Below, one piece after another: positions 1 through 8,532 of a stretch of 64,000 nucleotides of DNA. Within the stretch, counting starts at the first letter, position 1, and each line of letters starts with the position of its first letter. Origin of the DNA: Microbacterium flavum (GTDB lineage: Bacteria; Actinomycetota; Actinomycetes; Actinomycetales; Microbacteriaceae); the NCBI RefSeq assembly GCF_018717645.1, contig NZ_JAFLHG010000003.1, positions 186,001 to 250,000 on the forward strand, written 5' to 3'. The position numbers and the translations under genes are program-made. The notes beneath the pieces are model-generated. The model saw only the letters and a program-made list of their open reading frames with translations. It was not told where the DNA came from and made no database searches.

Positions 1-1037
1 CGTGGGGGAGTGCGGAGGCCCCCACCCAGCAGGATCTGCGCGCCGCGCTGGAGGTCTTCGCGCAGGAGCTGAAGGACCGGCAGCTCGACGAGGAGCGGCG
101 CCTCGCCTACGTCGCGGTCACCCGGGCGCGCGATCGCCTCCTCGTGACGGGGTCGGCCTGGTCGGGTACGAAGACCGCCCGGAGGCCCAGCCCCTTCCTG
201 TCGGAGATCGCGGACGCGCAGGGCACCGCGATCGATGCCCCGGAGGATCCCGGCGAGAACCCGTTCCTCGATCGGCGCCGCCTCCTCGCGTGGCCGATCG
301 ATCCGCTCGGCGCGCGGCGGGCTGCCGTCCTCGGCGCGGCGGAGCGTGTCCGCGCGGCACAGGCCGAGCCGCCGGCATCGCCGTCGCGTGACGCCCGCCT
401 CCTCCTCGCCGAGCGCGCGGAACGCTCCCGACGCGTTGCCGGGACGGCGCCGACGCGCCTGGCGGCGTCGCGCTACAAGGATTTCGTGGCGGACTACGAC
501 GGGGCGGTCGCAGCGCTGGCCCTCCCGATGCCCGAACGGCCGTACCGCCAGACGCGCCTCGGCACCCTCTTCCACGCGTGGGTCGAGCAGCGGTCCGGGC
601 TCACGGGATCGGGTGATGTCGTCGACGGCGCGCTGTGGGAGGCGGACCCGGACGACGGCGACGCGGGCTCGGGGTTCGCCGCTGCCGACGAGGCCGCCCT
701 GGCGGGGTTGAAGGAGCGCTTCCTCGCCTCCGAGTGGGCGACCCTCCAGCCTCTCGAGGTCGAGGTGGAGATCGACGTCGTGCTGGAGGACCTTCTGCCC
801 GATGGGCGCCCGCACATCGCGATCTGCAAGCTCGACGCCGTCTACCGTCGTGGCGAGCGCATCGAGATCGTCGACTGGAAGACGGGGCGTCCCCCGCGCA
901 CGGATGCCGAGCGGAGCGAGCGGCTCCTCCAGCTCCAGCTGTACCGCCGCGCGTACCACGCGCGTTCCGGCATCCCCGAGAGCGAGATCGACGTCGCCCT
1001 GTTCTACGTCGCGGACGGGCTCATCGTCCGGGGCTGA
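1..1037 (+). CDS. AdnB-like UvrD/Rep helicase-nuclease, C-terminal part
   Basis: Only the 3' part is in the window; the frame is open from base 3. The start of the visible protein has the UvrD helicase motif VI region (EERRLAYVAVTRARDRL, about bases 90-140). The end carries a RecB-type PD-(D/E)XK nuclease domain: CKLDAVYRR, then IVDWKTG (about base 877) and the LQLQLYRRAY helix. This arrangement is that of AdnA/AdnB, the actinobacterial RecBCD/AddAB counterpart that unwinds and resects double-strand breaks. The downstream order (nudC, uvrD2, DUF2342, PDZ protease, UPF0182) matches mycobacteria, where AdnB is the second subunit, so AdnB is the likelier of the two. That assignment is inference by synteny. 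Confidence 0.85.
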   Translation, partial: WGSAEAPTQQDLRAALEVFAQELKDRQLDEERRLAYVAVTRARDRLLVTGSAWSGTKTARRPSPFLSEIADAQGTAIDAPEDPGENPFLDRRRLLAWPIDPLGARRAAVLGAAERVRAAQAEPPASPSRDARLLLAERAERSRRVAGTAPTRLAASRYKDFVADYDGAVAALALPMPERPYRQTRLGTLFHAWVEQRSGLTGSGDVVDGALWEADPDDGDAGSGFAAADEAALAGLKERFLASEWATLQPLEVEVEIDVVLEDLLPDGRPHIAICKLDAVYRRGERIEIVDWKTGRPPRTDAERSERLLQLQLYRRAYHARSGIPESEIDVALFYVADGLIVRG

Positions 1038-1060
1038 GAGGATCGCCCCGCCTCATCGCC

Positions 1061-2326
1061 TCAGGCGGTGCCGGTCCACCGGCGCAGCGCATTGCGCGCC
1101 GCCTCGTCCGGGTCGTCGTCGCGCGCGTCGTCGGCTTCGGTCGAGGCACCCGCGGCATCGCCGCCGATGGGGCCGCTGTCCTCTGCGGCCAGACCGGTCC
1201 ACCCGGACAGCTCGATCGGCGCGGTGGCGTCCGGGTCGGCCGCCCCACCGCGGGCGGCCTCCTCCTCGAGGAAGCTCGCCAGGGTGTCGGCGTCGAAGGT
1301 ATCGGTGTGCATCGACGTGTCCACGGGGCCGCTGAGACCCGCGGGGACGCGCGCGCTGGCCGCGATCGCGTCGTCGACCGTCACGGCCTCGTGCGCGACG
1401 GCCGGCTGGTCGCGGACGTTCTCGTCGAGGGAGGTGAGAAGCGAGACGGCGTCGGCGACGAGCTCGGCCGACCCTGCGGCGTGGGCGTGCACGAGCCAGT
1501 TCGCGAACTCGAGCTCGGCGTACAGGCGCGCGCGCTCGGCGAGCTGGGGGTCGGGTGCGCGATGGGAGGCGCGGGAGTACGCGTCGAACACATCGGCCAC
1601 CGCCTCGGGGGCCGACGCGGTCCAGCGCAGATCGACGGCGGGATCGCCCACCCCGATCCCGCCCCAGGAGAGGAGGCCCGTCACGACGGGCACGCCGTCC
1701 GCGTCATCCTCGAAGACGAAGGATGCCGGGTCGACGCCGCCGAGGACGATCGTCGTCTCGAAGCGCCACAGCGGGTCGGAGGCGAGCGCCGTGCTCCAGC
1801 GCCGCAGCAGCCCGAACGGCAGCTCGCCGGTCGCCTCGGCGCGGTCGAGGAGCCGCTCGGCATCCGCACGCACCTCGGTCGAGGTGCGCATCGGCAGGCC
1901 GGCGTCGCGGACGACCGTCACCGGGAGATCGTGCACCTGCGCGGTCGCCGCGCCGAGCGCGGTCGCGATGCCGCGCCCCGCCGGGACATGCGCCGCGTCG
2001 ACGCGATAGCCGGGCAGCAGCGTCTGCACGAGCGTGTGCCGCCCGTCCACCGAGGTCTCGCCCAGGACGTCCGGCGCCCCGAAGGGCAGCACGGCGCGGA
2101 CGCCCGCCGTGAGCGCGGTGAGCGCGCGGGCCTCGGCGCGCAGGTCGTCCTCGGCCTCGCCGTCGACGGGAACGCGCACCACGACGCGGCGGCCGTCCTC
2201 GAGCTCGGCGATCGCGCTGTCGTAGCGTCCGGACGCGCCTTCGCTCAGGATGCTGACGCCGGTCACCACGACGCGGGGCAGGGCTGAGGTCACCGACGCG
2301 GCTAAAGTGAGAGGGGAGCGTGCCAT
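1061..2326 (-). CDS. Degenerate aminoglycoside-phosphotransferase-fold protein
   Basis: 421 residues with an APH/choline-kinase-like core up to about residue 330, then an acidic Ala/Asp-rich tail. The fold is recognisable from the N-lobe (GRYDSAIAELEDGRRVVVRVP) and the C-lobe end GVGDPAVDLRW, the family GDPxxDLA motif. The catalytic loop that should read HGDLxxxN is LGGVDPAS, and the metal-binding Asp before the GDP motif is Ser (LLSWGGIGVGDP). The usual catalytic residues therefore appear lost, suggesting a pseudokinase. It faces the AdnB-like gene and is divergent from nudC. The start is supported by a TACCCT -10 box ending six bases upstream, which implies a leaderless message. Substrate unknown. 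Confidence 0.75.
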   Translation of the reverse strand: MARSPLTLAASVTSALPRVVVTGVSILSEGASGRYDSAIAELEDGRRVVVRVPVDGEAEDDLRAEARALTALTAGVRAVLPFGAPDVLGETSVDGRHTLVQTLLPGYRVDAAHVPAGRGIATALGAATAQVHDLPVTVVRDAGLPMRTSTEVRADAERLLDRAEATGELPFGLLRRWSTALASDPLWRFETTIVLGGVDPASFVFEDDADGVPVVTGLLSWGGIGVGDPAVDLRWTASAPEAVADVFDAYSRASHRAPDPQLAERARLYAELEFANWLVHAHAAGSAELVADAVSLLTSLDENVRDQPAVAHEAVTVDDAIAASARVPAGLSGPVDTSMHTDTFDADTLASFLEEEAARGGAADPDATAPIELSGWTGLAAEDSGPIGGDAAGASTEADDARDDDPDEAARNALRRWTGTA

Positions 2327-2332
2327 GCCCCC

Positions 2333-2338
2333 AGGGTA
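2333..2338 (-). promoter_or_regulatory. -10 box, leaderless promoter of the APH-fold gene
   Basis: TACCCT on the minus strand, followed by GGGGGC and the ATG at 2326: exactly six bases between hexamer and start codon. Confidence 0.55.
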
Positions 2339-2391
2339 GGTGTGCGCCGGCCTGTCCGCCCGCGCGCCACGCCCGGCAAGAGAGGTACAGG

Positions 2392-3324
2392 ATGACCGGT
2401 GTCGACACCCCGCCGCCCCCCGCCCTGGCGCGCGCCGGGATCGACCGCGCCGCTGCGGAGCGCGAGGAGCCCGGTCTCATCGCGCGCCTCACCGCCGATC
2501 CTGGGACGCACGTCGTCGCGGTGAGCGTCGATCGTGCTCTCGTCGCAGCATCCGGCGACCGCCTCGCCCGTGTGCCGGCGGCCGCGGTGCCCGCCGATGC
2601 GATTCGCGCCTTCCTCGGCCGCGACGCCGACGGCGCCGCGGTCCTTCTCGCTGTCATCGACGCCGAGGAGGAGGCCGCCCTCGCGCCGGCCGTTCCGGGT
2701 GCTCAGTGGGCCGCGCTCCGGGTCGTCGGCGGCGACCTCGACCCCGTCGAGGCCGGGCTCATGGTCGAAGCCGTCGCCCTGGGCCGCTGGCACGTGGATG
2801 CCCCGTTCTGCTCCGCCTGCGGCACGCGCACCGACGTGCGCTCGGGCGGATGGGCGCGGCAGTGCCCCGCCTGCGGGCGCGACCACTTCCCGCGGACCGA
2901 CCCCGCCGTCATCGTCGCCGTCGCGTCCGCCGACGGCGAGCGGCTGCTGCTCGGCCGGAATGCCCTCTGGGCCGGGCGCAACATGTACTCGACGTTCGCG
3001 GGCTTCGTCGAGGCCGGTGAGTCGCTCGAGGCCACGATCGTCCGAGAGGTCGCCGAGGAGGCGGGCGTGACCATCGTCGCGAGCAGCTACCGCGGTTCTC
3101 AGGCGTGGCCGTACCCCCGCTCGCTCATGCTCGGCTTCCACGCGCGGGCGGAGGAGGGCGCGGTCGCCGCGCCGGACGGCGTCGAGATCGTCGATGCCCG
3201 GTGGTTCTCGCGCGACGAGCTGCGAACCGCACTCCGCGACGCCGATGCGGTGGAGTTCACCCTTCCCGGCACCGCATCGATCGCGCGTCTTCTCATCGAG
3301 GACTGGGCGGCGATGCACCGGTGA
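2392..3324 (+). CDS. nudC: NAD(+) diphosphatase (NudC), zinc-ribbon Nudix hydrolase
   Basis: 310 residues. Hydrolyses NAD(H) to NMN(H) and AMP and may remove NAD caps from RNA, as known for the family. A zinc ribbon lies near residues 140-162 (FCSAC ... QCPAC). The Nudix box starts near residue 204 (GFVEAGES ... REVAEEAGV), followed by the NudC-specific SQAWPYPRSLMLGF. The ATG at 2392 is preceded by AGAGAGG; the frame is open further upstream but those residues look non-coding. The stop overlaps the next gene's GTG (GTGA), so the helicase is translationally coupled. The same order occurs in mycobacteria (Rv3199c-Rv3198c). Confidence 0.92.
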   Translation: MTGVDTPPPPALARAGIDRAAAEREEPGLIARLTADPGTHVVAVSVDRALVAASGDRLARVPAAAVPADAIRAFLGRDADGAAVLLAVIDAEEEAALAPAVPGAQWAALRVVGGDLDPVEAGLMVEAVALGRWHVDAPFCSACGTRTDVRSGGWARQCPACGRDHFPRTDPAVIVAVASADGERLLLGRNALWAGRNMYSTFAGFVEAGESLEATIVREVAEEAGVTIVASSYRGSQAWPYPRSLMLGFHARAEEGAVAAPDGVEIVDARWFSRDELRTALRDADAVEFTLPGTASIARLLIEDWAAMHR

Positions 3325-5060
3325 GCGACGACGCGCTCTCCGGCCTCGACGAGCAGCAGCGTGCGGCGGCCTCGCTCCTGCGCGGCCCCGTCTGCGTGCT
3401 CGCGGGCGCCGGCACCGGCAAGACCCGCGTCATCACCCACCGCATCGCGCACGGCGTCGACACCGGCGCGTACTCGCCGGGCCGCGTCATGGCGGTCACC
3501 TTCACCGCGAAGGCGGCGGGGGAGATGCGCGGGCGGCTGCGCGCGCTGGGCGTCGAGGGCGTCGCCGCGCGCACCTTCCACGCGACCGCCCTCGCGCAGC
3601 TGAACTTCTTCTGGCCGCAGCTGGCAGGCGACACCGCCCCGTCGATCGTCGACAAGAAGGTGCGTGTGCTCGGCCAGGCCGCCGACGGGCTGGGTCTGCA
3701 CCTCGATGCCGCGACCCTGCGCGACGTCGCGAGCCGCATCGAATGGCGGAAGGTCGCGATGCGCACGATCGATCAGGATGCCGTGGCACACCCGCAGGGG
3801 CTCGGGACCCTCGACGCCGGCAAGGTCGCCGACCTCATGCGCGCGTACGAGAAGATCAAGGACGAGCGCCGGCAGCTCGACTTCGAGGACGTCCTCCTCG
3901 CCTGCGCGGGCATGCTCGAGTCCGAGCCGCGCGTCGCGGCGGCCGTCCATGAGCAGTATCGGCACCTGACGGTCGACGAGTTCCAGGATGTGTCCCCCGT
4001 GCAGCACCGGCTCCTCGAGCTGTGGCTCGGAGAGCGGCGCGACATCTGCGTCGTGGGGGACGCCAGCCAGACGATCTACTCGTTCGCCGGCGCAGACCCG
4101 CGCTACCTGCTCGAGTTCGGGCAGCGGTACGAAGACGCCCAGATCGTGCGCCTCGAGCGCAACTACCGCTCCGACCCCGCGATCCTCGGCGTCGCCAACG
4201 CGCTCATGCGCGGCCGCCCCGGCGCGCTCGCGCTCTCCTCGCCGCGCCTGTCCGGCCCCGCGCCCACCGTGACCTCATACGACGACGACGCCGCCGAGGC
4301 GGGCGGGGTCGCCGCGGCGATCGCCGCCCAGATCGAAGCGGGGATCTCCCCGCACGCGATCGCCGTGCTCTATCGTGCGAACGCCCAGTCCGCGCCGCTG
4401 CTCGCGGCCCTCGCCGCGCGCGGGATCCCCTCGTCGGTCCTCGGCGGACGCCGCTTCTTCGACCTCCCCGAGGTGCGGCAGGCCGTCATGGCCCTGCGTG
4501 CCGCGACGGTCGCGCCCATCGAGACCTCCTTCCTCGCGACCGTGCGCGACATCCTGCGCGGCCTCGGGCTCAGCGACGATCCGCCACCGGCGGGCGGGGC
4601 GCTGCGCGATGCCTGGGAGGCGCGCGCCGCGGTGCTGCGCCTCGCCGAGGAGGCGCCCGCGGGGACGACTCTCCGGGCGTTCACCGACGAGCTCATGGCG
4701 CGGGGCCGTGCGCAGCACGAGCCGGCGCTGCGCACCGTCACTCTCGCGACGCTGCACGCGGCCAAGGGCTTGGAGTGGGACCACGTGCATCTCATCGGGA
4801 TGAGCGAGGGACTCCTGCCGATCTCCTACGCGACGGGGTTCGACGCCATCGACGAGGAGCGCCGGCTGGCCTACGTCGGCGTCACGCGGGCCGCGCGATC
4901 CCTGTCGCTGTCGTGGGCGCGGAGCGGGGGAACGGCCGGGCGGCCTCGGCCCCGGGAGCGCTCGCGCTTCCTCCAGGAGATCGGTCCAGGGGCGAGAGAC
5001 ACAGACACCGCACGTGCGGCCGGTGCACGTGCCACGTCCGCCGGGCGTCCGCGGAGCTGA
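3321..5060 (+). CDS. uvrD2: UvrD2-like ATP-dependent DNA helicase, short form
   Basis: 579 residues, superfamily 1A helicase. Walker A is GAGTGKT near residue 30, Walker B is VDEFQD near residues 218-223, the motif IV/V region is TLHAAKGLEWDHVHLIG, and motif VI is EERRLAYVGVTRAARSL. Mycobacterial UvrD2 is about 700 residues and carries a C-terminal HRDC domain and a Cys-rich tail; here the protein stops about 50 residues after motif VI, so both are absent. GTG start overlaps the nudC stop. The last 179 bp overlap the 3' end of the convergent gene at 4882-5772. Likely role: DNA repair or replication-associated unwinding. Confidence 0.88.
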   Translation: MSDDALSGLDEQQRAAASLLRGPVCVLAGAGTGKTRVITHRIAHGVDTGAYSPGRVMAVTFTAKAAGEMRGRLRALGVEGVAARTFHATALAQLNFFWPQLAGDTAPSIVDKKVRVLGQAADGLGLHLDAATLRDVASRIEWRKVAMRTIDQDAVAHPQGLGTLDAGKVADLMRAYEKIKDERRQLDFEDVLLACAGMLESEPRVAAAVHEQYRHLTVDEFQDVSPVQHRLLELWLGERRDICVVGDASQTIYSFAGADPRYLLEFGQRYEDAQIVRLERNYRSDPAILGVANALMRGRPGALALSSPRLSGPAPTVTSYDDDAAEAGGVAAAIAAQIEAGISPHAIAVLYRANAQSAPLLAALAARGIPSSVLGGRRFFDLPEVRQAVMALRAATVAPIETSFLATVRDILRGLGLSDDPPPAGGALRDAWEARAAVLRLAEEAPAGTTLRAFTDELMARGRAQHEPALRTVTLATLHAAKGLEWDHVHLIGMSEGLLPISYATGFDAIDEERRLAYVGVTRAARSLSLSWARSGGTAGRPRPRERSRFLQEIGPGARDTDTARAAGARATSAGRPRS

Positions 5061-5772
5061 TCGTCACCGAGAGCGACGCGCGGGGGTCGGTCCCCGGCGC
5101 GCCGCGGAGGAGCCGTGCCGCCAGGAGGGCCGCCTCGAGCAGGATCGCGGTATCGGTGCGGATGCGTTCGCGACCGAGGAGCTGCGCGGCCAGGAGAGGC
5201 CATTGCTCGTCCGCCTCGGTGCGCCGCGCGTGCCGGCAGGACAGGCATGCTGTCGCCCCGGGGACGACGACCGGCCCGACCTCGGCGCGGTCTCCCGCCA
5301 CCTCGATCGGGAGATGGGTGATGTCCGCGGCCATGAGCGCGGCGGCCTGACGCGGGTCGAGCAGGCGATCGGCCACCACGATGAGCGGGAGGGTCGGGTC
5401 GGGATCCTCCGGAGCCCAGCGGACGGTGCGCACGGGATCGACCCCCGCCGCGCTCCACCCGCGGGCGAGGGCGTCCGCCTCCGCGAACGCGATGTCGATC
5501 GGCAGCTGCACCTGCACGGCCAGGCGCGGCGGTGCCACGGGGACGAGCGCCGGGGCGATCTGCGCGACGAAGGCCTCGGCATCCGCCGGGGCGGCGCCCA
5601 GGCTTCGCGCGAGCGGGGCGAGCATGGCGTCGGGAATGCCGTCTCCGAGCGCATGGAGGAGGCGCTCCTGCCACGGCGTCACGTCCTCGAGCCGCACCTC
5701 GCCGTCCACGCCGAGCTGGAGGGAGGACGGGGTGCGCCAGAGCGGCGGGCGGGACGGCGCGAGTCGGAGCAT
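4882..5772 (-). CDS. Cyclodehydratase/ThiF-like protein (Rv3196-like), function unknown
   Basis: 296 residues. The middle resembles the 'bacteriocin biosynthesis cyclodehydratase' family: an E1-like half-domain with a zinc-site pattern CLSC (about residue 176) and RCLC (about residue 250). In thiazole/oxazole-modified peptide pathways such proteins bind the precursor leader, but no YcaO protein, precursor peptide or transporter lies nearby, so the family name should not be taken as a function. The position next to uvrD2 is conserved in actinobacteria (Rv3196, from memory). Roughly 45 residues after RCLC are Ala/Pro-rich and encoded opposite the uvrD2 3' end. Start supported by CAGGAT six bases upstream. 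Confidence 0.65.
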   Translation of the reverse strand: MLRLAPSRPPLWRTPSSLQLGVDGEVRLEDVTPWQERLLHALGDGIPDAMLAPLARSLGAAPADAEAFVAQIAPALVPVAPPRLAVQVQLPIDIAFAEADALARGWSAAGVDPVRTVRWAPEDPDPTLPLIVVADRLLDPRQAAALMAADITHLPIEVAGDRAEVGPVVVPGATACLSCRHARRTEADEQWPLLAAQLLGRERIRTDTAILLEAALLAARLLRGAPGTDPRASLSVTISSADARRTWHVHRPHVRCLCLSPLDRSPGGSASAPGAEAARPFPRSAPTTATGIARPA

Positions 5773-5778
5773 GCGCCG

Positions 5779-5784
5779 ATCCTG
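5779..5784 (-). promoter_or_regulatory. -10-like box, leaderless promoter of the cyclodehydratase-like gene
   Basis: CAGGAT on the minus strand, six bases before the ATG at 5772; one mismatch (first base) to the TANNNT rule seen elsewhere in the window. Confidence 0.4.
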
Positions 5785-5829
5785 CCGCCCCGCGCGGGCG
5801 GGCGGGTCAACTGTCCACAGGGGGACCGG

Positions 5830-7266
5830 TCAGACCGGTCGCGGGTCCTCCCGGTCGTCCGGGCCGTCCCGGCCGTCCCCGGGCGCCTCGCCCGGGGTGT
5901 CCCCCTCGGCCGCCTGCGCGAGCAGCTCGTCCAGAGCGTCGTCGAAGGCGTCGCGCGGAGGCGCTTCGCCGGCGGCCCGGGCACGCAGCCGCGCCACGAG
6001 AGCCTGCGGGTCGTCGATGTCCTCGGCGGTCGGCATGAGGTCGGGGTAGTCCCACAGGCCGTCGCGCTCGGCGCTGCCCACGGCATCCGTCACCGCGCGC
6101 CACATCGCCGCGGCTTCCCGCAGGCGCCGGGGGCGCAGCTCCAGGCCCACGAGCGAGGCCATCGCCTGCTCTGCGGGGCCCCCCACAGCGCGGCGGCGGC
6201 GGACGGCTTCGGCGATCTTCGCGGACTCGGGAAGGCGCGCGGTGGCATCGGCGGTGACGACATCCACCCAGCCCTCGATCGTCGCGAGGAGGTTCTCCAG
6301 GCGCCCGAGGGCCGCCTCCTGCGTCTCGGTGCGCTGGGGGAGGAGCGCCCCCGATTCGATGAGGGCGCGCAGCTCCTCCGGCTGGGAGGGGTCGAAGCGC
6401 GCCGCGAGATCCTCGAACGCCGACGTGTCGACGTGGATGCCGCGGGCGAACTCCGTCACCTGCGAGATCACGTGCAGTCGCAGCCACCGCGCGTGGCGGA
6501 ACAGGCGCGCGTGGGCGAGCTCGCGGGTGGCGAGATAGAGGGCGAGCTGGTCGTCGGTGACATCGAGGTCGCGGCCGAAGTCGGCGAAGTTCTGCGGCAG
6601 GATCGCCGCGACCCCGTCGGGCATGACCGGGATCCCGACGTCGCCTCCGGAGACCACTTCGAGGGAGAGCCGTCCGATCACCCCGCCGAGCTGGGCGGCG
6701 AAGAGGGACCCGCCGATGCGACGCATGAACGCCCCGGCGCCCGCGACGAGCTGGCGCATCTCCTCGGGCGTCTGCTCGCCGATCGCGGCGGTCAGGGCCC
6801 CCGCGATCGAGTCCGCGACGGGCTCGGCGAGTTCCTGCCAGACCGGGAGGGTCTGCTCCACCCAGTCGCCGCGGGTGATCGCAACCGGCGGTGCGGACAG
6901 CTCGGAGATCGTCGTCGCCTCGCTCAGCCAGAGGGTCGCGAGAGCGAACGCCTGGTCGAACTCCGTGCGCTCGGATGCCGCGATGCTCAGGCCGTCCTTG
7001 TTCGACAGGTGCAGCGCCTGCGTCTTCGCGGCGCTCCAGTCGATGCCGTCGCCGGCGCCGGGCTGCGCGAAGGCGGCCTGCATCTGAGCCATCATCTGCT
7101 GGAGCATCGCGGGGTCGATGCCCATTCGTGAGAGGCCCTCGAGCTGTGCCGGGTCGATCCCGCCCGCGCCGCCCCCGCCGAGGAGATTCCGCAGCAGCTC
7201 CTGGAAGTCCTGCGGGTCGAAGCCGTCGGAGGGGTCGAAGCGATCGGGGGTGTCGTCGTCAGCCAT
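5830..7266 (-). CDS. DUF2342 'zinc-dependent metalloprotease' family protein
   Basis: 478 residues. N-terminal Gly/Gln/Met-rich segment (residues 1-60) followed by the largely helical DUF2342 core, then an acidic tail that is probably disordered. The family is often annotated as a zinc metalloprotease. The best candidate motif here is TRELAHARLF (about residue 248), which gives ExxH but not the usual HExxH, so protease activity is unproven. Ortholog of Rv3195 by position and length. Divergent from the PDZ/Lon-like protease gene. An AAAGG lies about ten bases before the ATG, and a TAGCGT -10 candidate sits at 7305-7310, interlocked with a plus-strand TAGTCG. Confidence 0.8.
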   Translation of the reverse strand: MADDDTPDRFDPSDGFDPQDFQELLRNLLGGGGAGGIDPAQLEGLSRMGIDPAMLQQMMAQMQAAFAQPGAGDGIDWSAAKTQALHLSNKDGLSIAASERTEFDQAFALATLWLSEATTISELSAPPVAITRGDWVEQTLPVWQELAEPVADSIAGALTAAIGEQTPEEMRQLVAGAGAFMRRIGGSLFAAQLGGVIGRLSLEVVSGGDVGIPVMPDGVAAILPQNFADFGRDLDVTDDQLALYLATRELAHARLFRHARWLRLHVISQVTEFARGIHVDTSAFEDLAARFDPSQPEELRALIESGALLPQRTETQEAALGRLENLLATIEGWVDVVTADATARLPESAKIAEAVRRRRAVGGPAEQAMASLVGLELRPRRLREAAAMWRAVTDAVGSAERDGLWDYPDLMPTAEDIDDPQALVARLRARAAGEAPPRDAFDDALDELLAQAAEGDTPGEAPGDGRDGPDDREDPRPV

Positions 7267-7401
7267 GTCAGGCGCCTTTCAGCAGGCTCGTCGGGTCCCG
7301 TTCTACGCTAGTCGCACGGCTTCCGCCGCGGCGCGATCCGCGCCCTCGGACGAGACGTCGTCTGTACGCCGATCGCGAACGACCGGCCGGAAAGGGCTGC
7401 A

Positions 7402-8523
7402 GTGGCACTCTTCGACGAGCGGGTCAGGATCGTCCCTGCGCCCCGCCGCCGCGCGTCCCGGACGACATCGATCGGGATCTGGTCGCTCACCGTCGCGATC
7501 TTCGCGCTCCTGGCGCTGACCCTCCTCCCCACCTCGTTCGTGATCCAGCAGCCCGGACCCGTGTTCAACACGCTCGGCTCGGTGCAGAACGCCGACGGCA
7601 AGGAGGTGCCGCTCATCTCGGTCGACGGGGCGCAGACCTACCCCACCTCCGGAGCGCTGGACCTCCTGACCGTCCAGGTCGTCGGATCGCGTGAGCGGAC
7701 ACCGTCGTGGTTCGAGCTCGCGCTCGCCTGGTTCGACCGCTCGCGGGCGGTTCTCCCGATCGACGAGGTGTTCCCGCAGGGCCAGTCGACCGAGCAGCGC
7801 AACCAGGAGAGCGCGGTGATGATGGTCGACTCGCAGAAGGAGGCCACCGCCGCGGCCCTCACGCACCTCGGCTACGACGTGAAGCCCATGGTGCGGGTGT
7901 ATTCGCTCACCGATGATTCCGCCGCCACCGGCATCCTGCAAAAGGACGATGTCATCCGCGCCGCGAACGGGCAGCCGGTCACGGACACCGACGCCCTGCG
8001 TGCCATCATCAACGCCGGCGGCGGTGCCCCGGTGACCCTCACGGTCGACCGCGCGGGCTCCTCGCTCACCGAGACCGTGACTCCGAAGAAGGTCGAGTCC
8101 GGCGGCCAGACCCTCTGGCTCATCGGCGTGTCGACCCTCCACGACTACGACTTCCCGATCGATGTCACGATCCAGCTCGACAACGTCGGCGGCCCCTCCG
8201 CCGGCATGATGTTCGCGCTCGGCATGATCGACACCCTCACCGAAGGCGACCTGAACGGCGGGCAGCAGGTGGCCGGCACCGGGACGATCGATTCGGCGGG
8301 CACCGTCGGCCCGATCGGGGGCATCCGGCAGAAGATGTTCGGGGCGGTGGATGCCGGGGCGCGGTGGTTCCTCGCGCCGGAGGCGAACTGCGACGAGGTC
8401 GTCGGCCATGTGCCGGATGGCCTGCGCGTCTTCTCGGTCGGCACGCTCGATGACTCCCTCACGGCGCTCCAGACCATCCGCGAGGGCGGCGACCTCGACG
8501 CCCTGCCCACCTGCGGATCGTAG
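7402..8523 (+). CDS. YlbL-like membrane-anchored PDZ / Lon-like serine protease
   Basis: 373 residues. One N-terminal membrane helix (about 28-48) puts the rest outside the cytoplasm. A PDZ domain follows (about 155-235; TGILQKDDVIRAANGQPV), then a Lon S16 peptidase domain with the Ser-Lys dyad: Ser266 in NVGGPSAGMM and Lys311 in GGIRQKMFG. The GTG start is preceded by GGAAAGGG. This matches the YlbL/Rv3194c family, thought to process secreted or envelope proteins. Nine bases separate it from the UPF0182 gene. The 136-bp gap upstream is shared with the divergent DUF2342 gene. Confidence 0.9.
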   Translation: MALFDERVRIVPAPRRRASRTTSIGIWSLTVAIFALLALTLLPTSFVIQQPGPVFNTLGSVQNADGKEVPLISVDGAQTYPTSGALDLLTVQVVGSRERTPSWFELALAWFDRSRAVLPIDEVFPQGQSTEQRNQESAVMMVDSQKEATAAALTHLGYDVKPMVRVYSLTDDSAATGILQKDDVIRAANGQPVTDTDALRAIINAGGGAPVTLTVDRAGSSLTETVTPKKVESGGQTLWLIGVSTLHDYDFPIDVTIQLDNVGGPSAGMMFALGMIDTLTEGDLNGGQQVAGTGTIDSAGTVGPIGGIRQKMFGAVDAGARWFLAPEANCDEVVGHVPDGLRVFSVGTLDDSLTALQTIREGGDLDALPTCGS

Positions 8524-8526
8524 GAT
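8521..8526 (+). promoter_or_regulatory. -10 box, leaderless promoter of the UPF0182 gene
   Basis: TAGGAT overlapping the stop codon of the protease gene, six bases before the GTG at 8533. It suggests the membrane protein has its own promoter besides read-through. Confidence 0.5.
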
Positions 8527-8532
8527 GGACTC

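Noticed and set aside
635..2287. 550-codon plus-strand open frame
   Set aside because: Overlaps two genes with recognisable domains in other frames; low-complexity translation, no motif.
4882..5772. A RiPP (thiazole/oxazole peptide) gene cluster around the cyclodehydratase-like gene
   Set aside because: No YcaO, dehydrogenase, precursor-like small gene or exporter is adjacent; the neighbours are the conserved uvrD2/DUF2342 block.
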